Positions 32,414 to 40,599 of a stretch of DNA of 64,000 bases are shown here, in pieces. The notes beneath the pieces are model-generated. The model worked only from the letters and a program-made list of their open reading frames with translations, had not been told where the DNA came from and did no database searches. Made by a program: the position numbers and the translations under genes. The number at the start of each line of letters is the position of its first letter. The stretch's first letter is position 1. This DNA comes from Anaerolineales bacterium (GTDB taxonomy: Bacteria; Chloroflexota; Anaerolineae; Anaerolineales; Villigracilaceae), in NCBI GenBank assembly GCA_016789305.1, contig JAEURJ010000013.1:496001-560000 (forward strand). Direction: 5' to 3'.

Positions 32414-32423
32414 GTTGGACGGG

Positions 32424-33665
32424 CTACATCCGGGATTGCTTCTTTAATTTTTCCTGAACCCCATAATAGAAGTACAACTTGTTTTGTTCCGCCGCCTGTT
32501 TTTTCTTTAACCATTCTTCGTAAGCATCATAAAAGATGGAGGCCGAGGCTATGCCTATGCCCAGGCTGGCCGCCAGTTCTTTTGACAGGGAGGAGAGTTG
32601 GGCGATACCCATGGAGATCAACGAGCCCTTCGGCAGCTCCACCATGGATTTCTCTTTAAATCTTTTGAACATGCTGGCCAGAAGTTTGTTCGATTGCAGC
32701 GCCTCTTCGATTTCCAACATGGCTGGCTTCACGTCCCGCAAATAGATTTTTTCGGCCTCGAAGGGAAAGCTTTGATTCCAAGGAGCCGATTTGATCTGAT
32801 CTGAAAAGTCTATGATCGCGCTTCGAAAACGCGTCAGCGGTTTGTCCAATTCCTTGCGGATATCCAATATTTCATCTACAGATGCTTCTTCGAACAGAGG
32901 CAGGCGTTCCAGGAGATATCTTGCAAGTTCCGTCTGCTTTCCGCGCTCCATCTCAAAGCCCGCGATCTGCATGGCCTTCGAACCAGCACAGGTGTTGAAT
33001 AAATTCCCGGTTTCAGAATCAAGCAGCGGGTAGGTGGAGGCGTTTGAGACGGAATCGCTGATATCTTCCACGAATTCCTGTATCCGTGCGTTATCCTGGC
33101 TTTTCTTTGAAGGTCCCTCTTTTGATTTCTTTGCGGATGCAGTCAGTGCATTTTCGAATAGGAGATTAAGAGCCGCATCATCCTCGACCGATGGATTGGA
33201 TTCGTGGACCTCAAGGATCCCCGCCTTGATGGCGGAGTTGATCTGGTCTATTTGGGAAGCTTTGACAAATTTGCTGGTCGTATCCGCAATGCCATCCCAA
33301 CTTCGTTGGAGAACCTTCTCGAATTCACCTTTGAATTGCAGCTCATGATCATTTGGATTTTTCTTCCCCAGAATTTTTCTGTAGTCACCCAATGAGGATG
33401 ATAATTTTTGGGCCTTATCCGACGACGATAGATAGGGAAGTATTCTTTCAAAAAAATCCAAACGTGAATTCAGCGGGAATTTTTCAAATCGAGAAATGGC
33501 TAAAATCGATGGAATTTTCAAGCTGTATAGCTTGACTTTATCGGCATAGAGAATCGCCGCCTTGAGCATTTGTATTTCCTTGTCCAAATTCAGGTCGTTG
33601 GTGGGCTGGATGCCAACGGTGATGTGAAAATCCTGCTTGCCGGAGGCTGTGGAATTGGTCTTCAT
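32424..33665 (-). CDS. unrecognised 413-residue protein
   Basis: The open frame runs back into tRNA-Arg, so the start is placed at ATG 33665 (MKTNSTASGKQDFHITVG), preceded by GAGGGA. The protein is mostly helical, without signal peptide. Early segment MLKAAILYADKVKLYSL resembles the DKV/DKI segment seen in some poorly characterised phage- or defence-associated proteins. The middle is charged (SAKKSKEGPSKKSQDN). The C-terminal part has a Gly/Ala-rich hydrophobic stretch (LGIGIASASIFYDAYEEWLKKKQ) that could be a membrane-contacting helix. No domain was identified. It lies between dnaE and tRNA-Arg, a position typical of genes integrated beside tRNAs, but no attachment repeat was seen. Confidence 0.7.
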   Translation of the reverse strand: MKTNSTASGKQDFHITVGIQPTNDLNLDKEIQMLKAAILYADKVKLYSLKIPSILAISRFEKFPLNSRLDFFERILPYLSSSDKAQKLSSSLGDYRKILGKKNPNDHELQFKGEFEKVLQRSWDGIADTTSKFVKASQIDQINSAIKAGILEVHESNPSVEDDAALNLLFENALTASAKKSKEGPSKKSQDNARIQEFVEDISDSVSNASTYPLLDSETGNLFNTCAGSKAMQIAGFEMERGKQTELARYLLERLPLFEEASVDEILDIRKELDKPLTRFRSAIIDFSDQIKSAPWNQSFPFEAEKIYLRDVKPAMLEIEEALQSNKLLASMFKRFKEKSMVELPKGSLISMGIAQLSSLSKELAASLGIGIASASIFYDAYEEWLKKKQAAEQNKLYFYYGVQEKLKKQSRM

Positions 33666-33709
33666 CGATGTTCCCTCATGATGGAATTGTAGGAGATCGA
33701 TTTCATTAT

Positions 33710-33741
33710 AAAGAGGGTCCCCGTTTAAGAGGACCCTCTTT
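33710..33741 (-). terminator. terminator of tRNA-Arg
   Basis: AAAGAGGGTCC and GGACCCTCTTT (11 bp, perfect) with a 10-base loop lie 43 bases beyond the tRNA on the minus strand. Confidence 0.8.
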
Positions 33742-33783
33742 ATGACCAGATTTGGATTGAATCTGGCGAACACTATTGTTAGG

Positions 33784-33856
33784 CGCCTCAGCCAGGAGTC
33801 GAACCCGGAACCTACTGATCCGAAGTCAGGCGCTCTATCCATTGAGCTACTGAGGC
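33784..33856 (-). tRNA. tRNA-Arg (anticodon TCG)
   Basis: Minus strand: acceptor GCCTCAG/CTGAGGC, D arm GCTC/GAGC, anticodon loop CTTCGGA with anticodon TCG, T loop TTCGACT in CCGGG/CCTGG. The outermost anticodon-stem pair is C.T. Discriminator G; CCA not encoded. Confidence 0.9.
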
Positions 33857-33864
33857 GTCCATAT

Positions 33865-33893
33865 AGGTTATTATATTCCTGCCGTTTCGTCAA
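33865..33893 (-). promoter_or_regulatory. candidate promoter of tRNA-Arg
   Basis: On the minus strand TTGACG (33893-33888), 17 bases, TAACCT (33870-33865), nine bases before the tRNA. A TATAAT at 33875-33870 overlaps and is an alternative -10. Confidence 0.5.
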
Positions 33894-34046
33894 GGATGGG
33901 TTGGATTTTCCCTAAAAACCGACGGAATGCTCGTTTGCCAACCTTCCGTGGAAGGGGATGTGAGCACTCTGGAGAATGGGGCCGGGGACTTGTTTATCCC
34001 GTCAAACGCACTTAAAATCAAAACACTCTCAATGAAGGATGCGCAC

Positions 34047-35015
34047 ATGTCAAATATACAGATGTTTAGCGAGAAGGTTGCAGGAAATCTGGAAAAAGTG
34101 ATCGTCGGGAAACGCAGCGCGATCGATTTGATCGTGATTGGGTTGTTATGCCAGGGCCATGTGCTGATCGAAGATGTTCCCGGTGTGGGGAAGACGATAT
34201 TAGCGCGGAGTCTGGCCCGGTCATTGGACTGTACATTCAGTCGAATCCAATTCACACCGGATATGCTTCCGAGCGATGTCACGGGTGTTTCCATTTACAA
34301 CCAGCAAAAGAATGAATTTGAATTTCGTCCGGGACCGATTATTGGTCAGATTATTTTGGCCGATGAGATCAACCGGGCAACCCCAAAGACGCAAGCTGCC
34401 TTGTTGGAAGCAATGGAAGAGCGCCAGGTAACTGTGGACGGGATCACTCACCAATTACCGCAGCCTTTCATGGTGCTTGCCACGCAGAACCCAATTGAAT
34501 ATGAAGGGACTTTTCCGCTTCCCGAAGCTCAATTGGATCGTTTCCTTTTGCGGGTGAGGCTTGGGTATCCTTCCATGGCTGATGAAATCCGAGTTTTGGA
34601 AGAGCAACAAGTACAGCATCCGCTGGCTGGTTTGAAGGCGGTCATGAAAACCAAGGAAATCCTGGAGGCGGCAGAAGCTGTTAAACAGATCTTTGTTTCG
34701 GCAGCAGTCAAGCGCTATATCGTGGAATTAACGACCCGCACACGTCAAAGTTCGGATGTGTATTTGGGTGCCAGCCCGCGTGGGTCCCTGGGACTTGCGA
34801 GGGCAAGTCAGGCACGCGCGGCCATGCAGGGACGCGACCATGTGCTGCCGGATGATGTGCAGGCCTTGGCAAGTGCGGTATTGGCGCATCGAATTATTGT
34901 GAGTCCCGCAGCTCGGTTGCGGGATTTAAGCTCCGAACGCATCGTGCAGGAAGTGGTGCAAGCCACGCCTGTTCCCGGTGGGGATTTTGTAGTGGATGCA
35001 CAGCGGAAAAAATAA
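34047..35015 (+). CDS. MoxR-family AAA+ ATPase
   Basis: A 322-residue cytoplasmic AAA+ chaperone. AAGGA eight bases before ATG 34047 decides against earlier in-frame ATGs. Walker A is VPGVGKTI (44-51), Walker B IILADEINRATPKTQAALLEAMEE, sensor 1 VLATQNPIEYEGTFPLPEAQLDRF, and sensor 2 GASPRGSLGLARASQA. MoxR proteins typically assist assembly of metalloproteins or partner with DUF58/VWA proteins. Here the DUF58 gene follows after one base, the standard partnership. An MBL-fold hydrolase overlaps the DUF58 gene, so the three form an operon that may run on into argF. Confidence 0.9.
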   Translation: MSNIQMFSEKVAGNLEKVIVGKRSAIDLIVIGLLCQGHVLIEDVPGVGKTILARSLARSLDCTFSRIQFTPDMLPSDVTGVSIYNQQKNEFEFRPGPIIGQIILADEINRATPKTQAALLEAMEERQVTVDGITHQLPQPFMVLATQNPIEYEGTFPLPEAQLDRFLLRVRLGYPSMADEIRVLEEQQVQHPLAGLKAVMKTKEILEAAEAVKQIFVSAAVKRYIVELTTRTRQSSDVYLGASPRGSLGLARASQARAAMQGRDHVLPDDVQALASAVLAHRIIVSPAARLRDLSSERIVQEVVQATPVPGGDFVVDAQRKK

Positions 35016-35016
35016 T

Positions 35017-36336
35017 ATGAAGTCCGGGCGAATTCTTATCGCCGCTTTGATTTTAGTCGGGATTGCAGGCATCGTTGTCAATGGTGCGGCAATCTATTTG
35101 CGTTTTTTATATTTGGGGATACTTTTGTTGGTGGGCAGTTTTGTGTGGACGTTCTGGGTGGGGCGCTCCCTTCAACTTCAGCGCAGTTCGCGTGTGCAGC
35201 GCGCCAACGTGGGGGATATTTTTGAAGAAAGCTACGATGTTGTCAATCAAAGCCGTTTGATGGCGCCCTGGATCGAAGTCGTCAATGAATCGAAGCTGCC
35301 ATTTGCCTCCGGTTCGCGCATCCTAACCTTATTCATGGGGAAACAAAAACGACATTATCTTGCACGCACCTGGCTGACTCGCCGTGGCGCGTTTCCATTA
35401 GGCCCCACACGGATTTCAGTGGGTGACCCGTTTGGTTTCTTTCATTACGCAAAAGAGATTGCCGCTTCACAAACGTTGTTGATATTGCCCATGCTGTTTG
35501 AAGTGAAATCCTTTTTGTTTCCACCGGGTCTATTGCCGGGCGGGCAGGTGATCCGACGGAAATCATCGGATATCACTCCTCATGCCGCGGGTGTGAGGGA
35601 GTATATGCATGGCGACGCCATGAAGCGGATCCACTGGCCGACGAGCATTCGCCGTAATCAACTGATCGTAAAAGAATTCGAACAGGATCCGCAGGCTGAA
35701 GTCTGGTTGTTTTTGGATGCGCAGAAGGAAGTTCATTCAGAGAAAATTCATGAACAGATAGATGTGCCGGTGGAATCAATGTTGTTTGGCCGAAAACCGA
35801 AATTCAACTTACCTCCCTCGACCTTTGAATATGCGATCAGTATCGCTGCATCGCTTTCCCATTATTTCCTCTCTCAACGCCGTGCGGTTGGATTTGTCAG
35901 TGCGGGGCAGGCGTACACGATCCACTCCGCCGAACGAAGCGAACGGCAGGAGTCGAAAATATTGGAGACCCTGGCATTCGTCGAGCCCAATGGCGACCTG
36001 TCTTTGGCTGCGCTCGTTTCGATGCAGGCGTCCCAGCTTCCGCAAGGCTCCAGTGTGATTTTGGTGACTCCAAACACAACGCAGGACCTCTTGATTGCAG
36101 TGGATGACCTGCACAAAAGATACCTGCGTCCCATCGTTATTTTGCTGGATGGTGCCTCCTTTGGCGGCAGGGACGGTGCTGATAAAATGCTATTGTCATT
36201 GCGTGAAAGGCGCGTGCCAGTTTGTGTGGTCACTTGCGATGCCGACCTTTCCCAAACCATTTCCGATTTTGTTTCTGATGTAACCCCTCAGGATGTGCGC
36301 CGATGGCAAAGACCCGTATTGTCACAATCGATTTAA
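35017..36336 (+). CDS. DUF58 domain protein, MoxR partner
   Basis: A 439-residue membrane-anchored protein. Two hydrophobic helices occupy residues 5-45, followed by a cytoplasmic chain. The DUF58 signature is HGDAMKRIHWPTSIRRNQLIVKEFE with the preceding GVREY. Downstream QAEVWLFLDAQKEV resembles the first strand of a von Willebrand A fold. The C-terminal 150 residues (SSVILVTPNTTQDLLIAVDDL, PVCVVTCDADLSQTI) form another alpha-beta part. It starts one base after moxR and overlaps the next gene by 34 bases. Role with MoxR in envelope or metalloprotein maturation is family inference. Confidence 0.85.
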   Translation: MKSGRILIAALILVGIAGIVVNGAAIYLRFLYLGILLLVGSFVWTFWVGRSLQLQRSSRVQRANVGDIFEESYDVVNQSRLMAPWIEVVNESKLPFASGSRILTLFMGKQKRHYLARTWLTRRGAFPLGPTRISVGDPFGFFHYAKEIAASQTLLILPMLFEVKSFLFPPGLLPGGQVIRRKSSDITPHAAGVREYMHGDAMKRIHWPTSIRRNQLIVKEFEQDPQAEVWLFLDAQKEVHSEKIHEQIDVPVESMLFGRKPKFNLPPSTFEYAISIAASLSHYFLSQRRAVGFVSAGQAYTIHSAERSERQESKILETLAFVEPNGDLSLAALVSMQASQLPQGSSVILVTPNTTQDLLIAVDDLHKRYLRPIVILLDGASFGGRDGADKMLLSLRERRVPVCVVTCDADLSQTISDFVSDVTPQDVRRWQRPVLSQSI

Positions 36337-37232
36337 ATTTTCAGAATAAGACGCAGGCCATTGCGTCTTATTTAATTAAAGGATTGGATTCCGTTGTGCT
36401 GATCGAAAGCGGACCGGGCTCGACTCTTTCCGCACTGGAAGCTGGTCTGGCAAAGGAAGGTTTGTCCCCCCGTGACGTGACCCATGTGCTTTTGACCCAT
36501 ATTCATTTGGATCATGCCGGTGCAGCGGGCTGGCTTTCAAGGCAGGGCGCGGAAATTTATGTCCATCCCAATGGCGCACCGCATCTATTGAATCCTGAAA
36601 AGCTGATCGCCAGTGCCACACGCATTTACGGAGATCGGATGGAGGCTCTTTGGGGTGAGTTCCTGCCCGTTGAACAGAGTCAGCTCAAAGTCCCGCAGGA
36701 TGCGGAAGAGATTTCCATCGGCAGTTTGAAATTTATCGCGATCAACACGCCGGGCCACGCAGAACATCATTATTCCTATGTATTCGAAGATATTTGTTTT
36801 AGCGGTGATGTCGGCGGGGTGCGAATCCCGGGCTTTCCCTACATGCGCGCGCCAATGCCGCCGCCGGAGCTGCACTTTGGCCGATGGCGTGAGAGTCTTT
36901 CGCGGCTTCGTCAATTAAAGCCTTCGCGCATTGCGCCGACGCATTATGGGATTTTTGAAGATGCAGATTGGCAATTGGGTCAATTGGGTTCCATTCTCGA
37001 TGCTTCGGAAAAATGGCTGGAACAGATCATGTTAAGTGATCCATCTGTGGAGGAGCTGCGTGAAAAATTCTCCTTGTGGATGGAGGATCAAGGCCGCGAG
37101 CAGGGGTTAAGCGAGGAAGCGATTCAGGCGTATGCATTGGCCAACCCGCTTGGCATGAGTGCGGATGGATTGATCCGATACTGGAAAAAATTTCGTGCAG
37201 ACAACTCGACAAATGTCACACCGAAGCCGTGA
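36303..37232 (+). CDS. MBL-fold metallo-hydrolase
   Basis: A 309-residue metallo-beta-lactamase-fold hydrolase. Zinc-binding motif THIHLDH (65-71), then TPGHAEHHYSYVF, then CFSGDVGG (bridging Asp), and a late His in RIAPTHYGIFED. The layout resembles glyoxalase II and other general MBL hydrolases. The last 90 residues are helical and may cap the active site. It overlaps the DUF58 gene by 34 bases in another frame, implying coupled expression. Substrate unknown. A 57-bp gap separates it from the ornithine carbamoyltransferase gene. Confidence 0.85.
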   Translation: MAKTRIVTIDLNFQNKTQAIASYLIKGLDSVVLIESGPGSTLSALEAGLAKEGLSPRDVTHVLLTHIHLDHAGAAGWLSRQGAEIYVHPNGAPHLLNPEKLIASATRIYGDRMEALWGEFLPVEQSQLKVPQDAEEISIGSLKFIAINTPGHAEHHYSYVFEDICFSGDVGGVRIPGFPYMRAPMPPPELHFGRWRESLSRLRQLKPSRIAPTHYGIFEDADWQLGQLGSILDASEKWLEQIMLSDPSVEELREKFSLWMEDQGREQGLSEEAIQAYALANPLGMSADGLIRYWKKFRADNSTNVTPKP

Positions 37233-37289
37233 TGCTCAAGACGTGGCAGAAATTGACAATGAAGATATACTTTGACTCAAGGAGTGCCC

Positions 37290-38216
37290 ATGAAAGATTT
37301 CCTTGCGATTTCCGATTTTTCTTCCGATGAAATTCAAGACCTGCTCGATGTGGCGGCGAAATTAAAAAAACAGTATTTCAAAAAGGGGAATAAACCGATC
37401 TTCAAGGGGAAGGTGCTGGGGATGATTTTTCAAAAACCAAGTTTGCGTACACGTATATCATTCGATATGGCCATGCGCCACTGCAGCGGCGATGCGTTGT
37501 ATCTTTCTCCCAGCGAGATCGGCTTGGGAAAACGCGAATCGATCGCAGACGTGGCTCGTGTTTTGTCTGGATACGTGCAGGGGTTGATGGCCCGGGTCTT
37601 CGAGCATGATCATGTGTTGGAGTTGGCGAAGTGGGCGAATGTGCCCGTGATCAACGGACTCAGCGATTACAATCATCCCTGCCAGGGCATGGCCGATGCG
37701 TTGACCATTCAGGAAAAATTTGGAAAGAAATCCAAAGGTCTGAACGTAAGTTATGTGGGTGATGGGAATAACGTGGCTGTTTCGTTGATGCATGTTTCCG
37801 CGCTTCTTGGCTGGAACTTTAGCATTGCCAGCCCCGAGGGATATGATCTCAATCCGAAAGCTGTCGAGACTGCCCAAAAGATCTCGAAGAAGACAAAAAG
37901 TAAATTAACATTCCTGCGCGATCCGCATGAAGCTGTAAAAGGTGCTCACGTGATTTATACCGATACCTGGACAAGCATGGGCCAGGAAGAGGAAACTGCC
38001 AGGCGTGAAAAGGTATTTCCTCCGTATCAGGTCAATGCCAAACTGGTCGGCGAGGCGGATAAGGATGTGATCGTGATGCACTGTTTGCCTGCGCATCGCA
38101 ATCAGGAGTTGACCGATGATGTGGCTGACGGGAAGCATTCCGTGATCTTTCCGCAGGCGCATAATCGCCTGCACGCACAGAAAGCGATATTGGCCCGCGT
38201 GTTCGATGTGGCCTGA
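37290..38216 (+). CDS. argF: ornithine carbamoyltransferase
   Basis: A 308-residue enzyme interconverting carbamoyl phosphate + ornithine and citrulline + phosphate. AAGGAG seven bases before ATG 37290 sets the start. Carbamoyl-phosphate motif KPSLRTR (49-55), HPCQ (129-132), ornithine loop TWTSMGQE (about 227) and catalytic HCLPAHR (264-270) are all intact. Length fits the family. It is followed by ornithine aminotransferase, alanine dehydrogenase and a CoA-transferase rather than arginine-biosynthesis genes. A catabolic role (citrulline to ornithine plus carbamoyl phosphate) is therefore plausible. arcA and arcC are not present in the window, so the direction is not proven. Confidence 0.92.
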   Translation: MKDFLAISDFSSDEIQDLLDVAAKLKKQYFKKGNKPIFKGKVLGMIFQKPSLRTRISFDMAMRHCSGDALYLSPSEIGLGKRESIADVARVLSGYVQGLMARVFEHDHVLELAKWANVPVINGLSDYNHPCQGMADALTIQEKFGKKSKGLNVSYVGDGNNVAVSLMHVSALLGWNFSIASPEGYDLNPKAVETAQKISKKTKSKLTFLRDPHEAVKGAHVIYTDTWTSMGQEEETARREKVFPPYQVNAKLVGEADKDVIVMHCLPAHRNQELTDDVADGKHSVIFPQAHNRLHAQKAILARVFDVA

Positions 38217-38253
38217 AGAATTTAGCAGTTCAAACTTTAATTAGAGGTGAATC

Positions 38254-39456
38254 GTGAACACTCAAGACTTTATCAAGATGGAAGAACAATACGGCGCCCA
38301 CAACTATCATCCACTGGATGTGGTGATCGAGCGGGCTGAGGGCGTGTGGGTGTACGATGTCGAAGGAAAAAAATATCTGGATTGTTTGAGCGCGTATTCG
38401 GCTGTCAATCAGGGACATGTTCATCCTGAAATTTTGAAAGCCCTGCTGGATCAGGCAAAGAAAGTTACGCTTACTTCGCGTGCTTTCCGCAATGATCAGC
38501 TTCCCCTTCTGTATAAAGAATTATCTGAAATGACCGGCTACGAAATGTCCCTGCCGATGAACTCAGGGGCAGAGGCCGTTGAGACTGCGGTCAAACTTGT
38601 CCGCAAGTGGGCGTATGTGGTGAAGAAGGTGCCGCGTCATCAAGCGGAAATCATTGTAGCTGGCGGGAACTTCCATGGGCGGACCGTGACCATCATTTCA
38701 TTTTCCACGGAGCCATCCTATCGTGACGATTTCGGCCCATTCACACCGGGATTTGTCACGGTCACATATGGCGACGCGAATGCGATTGAAAAATCGATCA
38801 ATCCAAATACGGCTGCTGTTTTGTTGGAGCCGATCCAGGGAGAGGCAGGGGTGATCATTCCACCCGCTGGATATTTGAAGAAAGTTTCCGAGATTTGCAA
38901 GAAGAATAATGTGCTTTTGGTGGCGGATGAAATTCAAACGGGTCTCGCGCGCACGGGGAAGCTGTTTGCTGCTTATCATGAAGATGTCCGCCCCGATGTT
39001 GTGATCGTGGGTAAGGCCTTGGCAGGTGGTTTCTATCCTGTGTCAGCTGTGTTGGCGGATGCGGCGATTCTTGGGTTATTCAAACCGGGTGAGCATGGAT
39101 CGACTTTTGGAGGAAATCCACTGGCGGCTGCAGTGGCGCGTGCTTCCCTGAAAGTGATCCGCGATGAGAAACTGGCTGAACGGTCTGCGCAGCTGGGTGA
39201 ATATTTTATGGAACAGTTAAGCGAAATTCCCAGCCCGCATGTGAAGGAAGTTCGCGGCAAGGGGTTGTTGATCGGCGTGGAACTTAAACCTGAAGCGAAA
39301 GGTGCTCGTCGTTTTTGTGAGGCTTTGCAAAAGAAAGGCATTCTTGCAAAAGAAACTCACGATAATGTCATCCGATTTGCGCCGCCGTTGGTGATCGATA
39401 AAGAGACCATTGATTGGGCCATTCCGTCCATTCGTGAAGTCTTGAATATGATGTAG
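38254..39456 (+). CDS. rocD: ornithine-oxo-acid aminotransferase
   Basis: A 400-residue class III aminotransferase starting at GTG with AGAGGTGA upstream. It converts ornithine and 2-oxoglutarate to glutamate-5-semialdehyde and glutamate. Signs are [16 protein letters not shown] at the start (typical of ornithine aminotransferases), [37 protein letters not shown] (D225) and Schiff-base Lys K254 in [24 protein letters not shown] closes the active site. It lies 37 bp after argF, and a terminator follows. Together they feed ornithine into the proline/glutamate pools. Confidence 0.92.
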   Translation: MNTQDFIKMEEQYGAHNYHPLDVVIERAEGVWVYDVEGKKYLDCLSAYSAVNQGHVHPEILKALLDQAKKVTLTSRAFRNDQLPLLYKELSEMTGYEMSLPMNSGAEAVETAVKLVRKWAYVVKKVPRHQAEIIVAGGNFHGRTVTIISFSTEPSYRDDFGPFTPGFVTVTYGDANAIEKSINPNTAAVLLEPIQGEAGVIIPPAGYLKKVSEICKKNNVLLVADEIQTGLARTGKLFAAYHEDVRPDVVIVGKALAGGFYPVSAVLADAAILGLFKPGEHGSTFGGNPLAAAVARASLKVIRDEKLAERSAQLGEYFMEQLSEIPSPHVKEVRGKGLLIGVELKPEAKGARRFCEALQKKGILAKETHDNVIRFAPPLVIDKETIDWAIPSIREVLNMM

Positions 39457-39464
39457 ATTTCGAA

Positions 39465-39497
39465 CCCTAAAGGTTTCAACGACCTTTAGGGTTTTTA
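39465..39497 (+). terminator. intrinsic terminator after rocD
   Basis: CCCTAAAGGT pairs with ACCTTTAGGG around a 7-base loop, followed by five T. It lies between rocD and ald, so the downstream pair may be reduced or have their own promoter. Confidence 0.88.
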
Positions 39498-39512
39498 TAC
39501 TGGAGGTATGCC

Positions 39513-40598
39513 ATGTATATTGGAATTCCAAAAGAAAGCAGGCCGTTCGAATATCGTGTGGGTTTGTCGCCTGCCGGGGCTGAGATACTGTCGCAGAACG
39601 GGCATCAGGTCTTCGTTCAGCATGAAGCGGGGCTTGGTTCCGGGTTCCGTGATCAGGAGTATGAAAAAGCCGGCGCGCGCATCGCATTTTCAGCGGAGGA
39701 AGTCTTTGGCAGGGCCGATCTTGTGTTGAAGATCGCACGCCCGCTCAATCAGGAAATGGAGTGGTTGAAGGATGGTTCGATCCTTGCTGGTTTGTTGCAC
39801 CTTGCATCCAGTTCACAAGATCAGATCGACCTGTTACTTAAAAAGAAGATCACCGCATTGGCATATGAACAGATTGCTGATGCCAATGGTGCTCTTGCCG
39901 TGCTTCGTCCGTTCAGCTTGATGTGTGGAGCCATGATCCCGCAGATCGCTGCACGATTGCTGCAAAACAATTGGGGCGGCAAGGGAATATTATTAAGCGG
40001 CCTGCCCGGCGTGCCTCCTGCGGAAGTGGTGATCATTGGCGGTGGTGTGGTTGGCGCCTCGGCCGCGAGGTCGTTGGTTGGGGCCGGCGCGCATGTGACT
40101 GTGATCGATAAAAATATCGCGGCACTGGAATCAATCGCCGAGCGTTTCCCGGGTGTGGTGACGATGATCTCAACCAAACGAAATATTGAGCGTGCCACTG
40201 CTTATGCGGATGTGGTTATTGGTGCCGTGCTGGTAAGTGGACAGCGTGCACCGATCGTGATCACCCGTGAGATGGTTCATGCGATGAAGCCACGCTCTGT
40301 CATCATTGATGTAAGCATCGACGAGGGCGGCTGTGTGGAAACGTCGCGCCCCACGACCCATGAATTTCCCACGTTTGTGGAAGAAGGTGTGGTCCATTAT
40401 TGTGTTCCGAATATCCCGGGTGTGGTCGGGCGCACAGCCAGCCATGTGTTTTTGAATGCGGCAATGCCTTATATTCTGGAAGTGGTCAATAAAGGAGTTG
40501 AGGTGGTGATGAAGGAATGTCCTTCCATTGAATCTGCGATCAACACTCACAATGGCAAGTTACTTAATCTGGTCCGTTTGAGCGCGCAGGAGAAATAG
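39513..40598 (+). CDS. ald: alanine dehydrogenase
   Basis: A 361-residue NAD-dependent enzyme interconverting alanine and pyruvate plus ammonia. N-terminal MYIGIPKESRPFEYRVGLSP is diagnostic. K in VLKIARP and H in GLLHLAS are the conserved substrate contacts. The Rossmann motif is VVIIGGGVVGASAARSLVGAGAHVTVID. Late signature VPNIPGVVGRTASHVFLNA is present. Length is close to the family norm (about 370). CTGGAGG precedes the ATG. It is followed by one base and then the CoA-transferase gene, suggesting a shared route from amino acids to acyl-CoA products. Confidence 0.92.
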   Translation: MYIGIPKESRPFEYRVGLSPAGAEILSQNGHQVFVQHEAGLGSGFRDQEYEKAGARIAFSAEEVFGRADLVLKIARPLNQEMEWLKDGSILAGLLHLASSSQDQIDLLLKKKITALAYEQIADANGALAVLRPFSLMCGAMIPQIAARLLQNNWGGKGILLSGLPGVPPAEVVIIGGGVVGASAARSLVGAGAHVTVIDKNIAALESIAERFPGVVTMISTKRNIERATAYADVVIGAVLVSGQRAPIVITREMVHAMKPRSVIIDVSIDEGGCVETSRPTTHEFPTFVEEGVVHYCVPNIPGVVGRTASHVFLNAAMPYILEVVNKGVEVVMKECPSIESAINTHNGKLLNLVRLSAQEK

Positions 40599-40599
40599 A

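Noticed and set aside
33666..33893. Upstream extension of the 413-residue protein frame
   Set aside because: It translates the tRNA-Arg gene (a stretch reading SSMDRAPDFGSVGSG) and its terminator.
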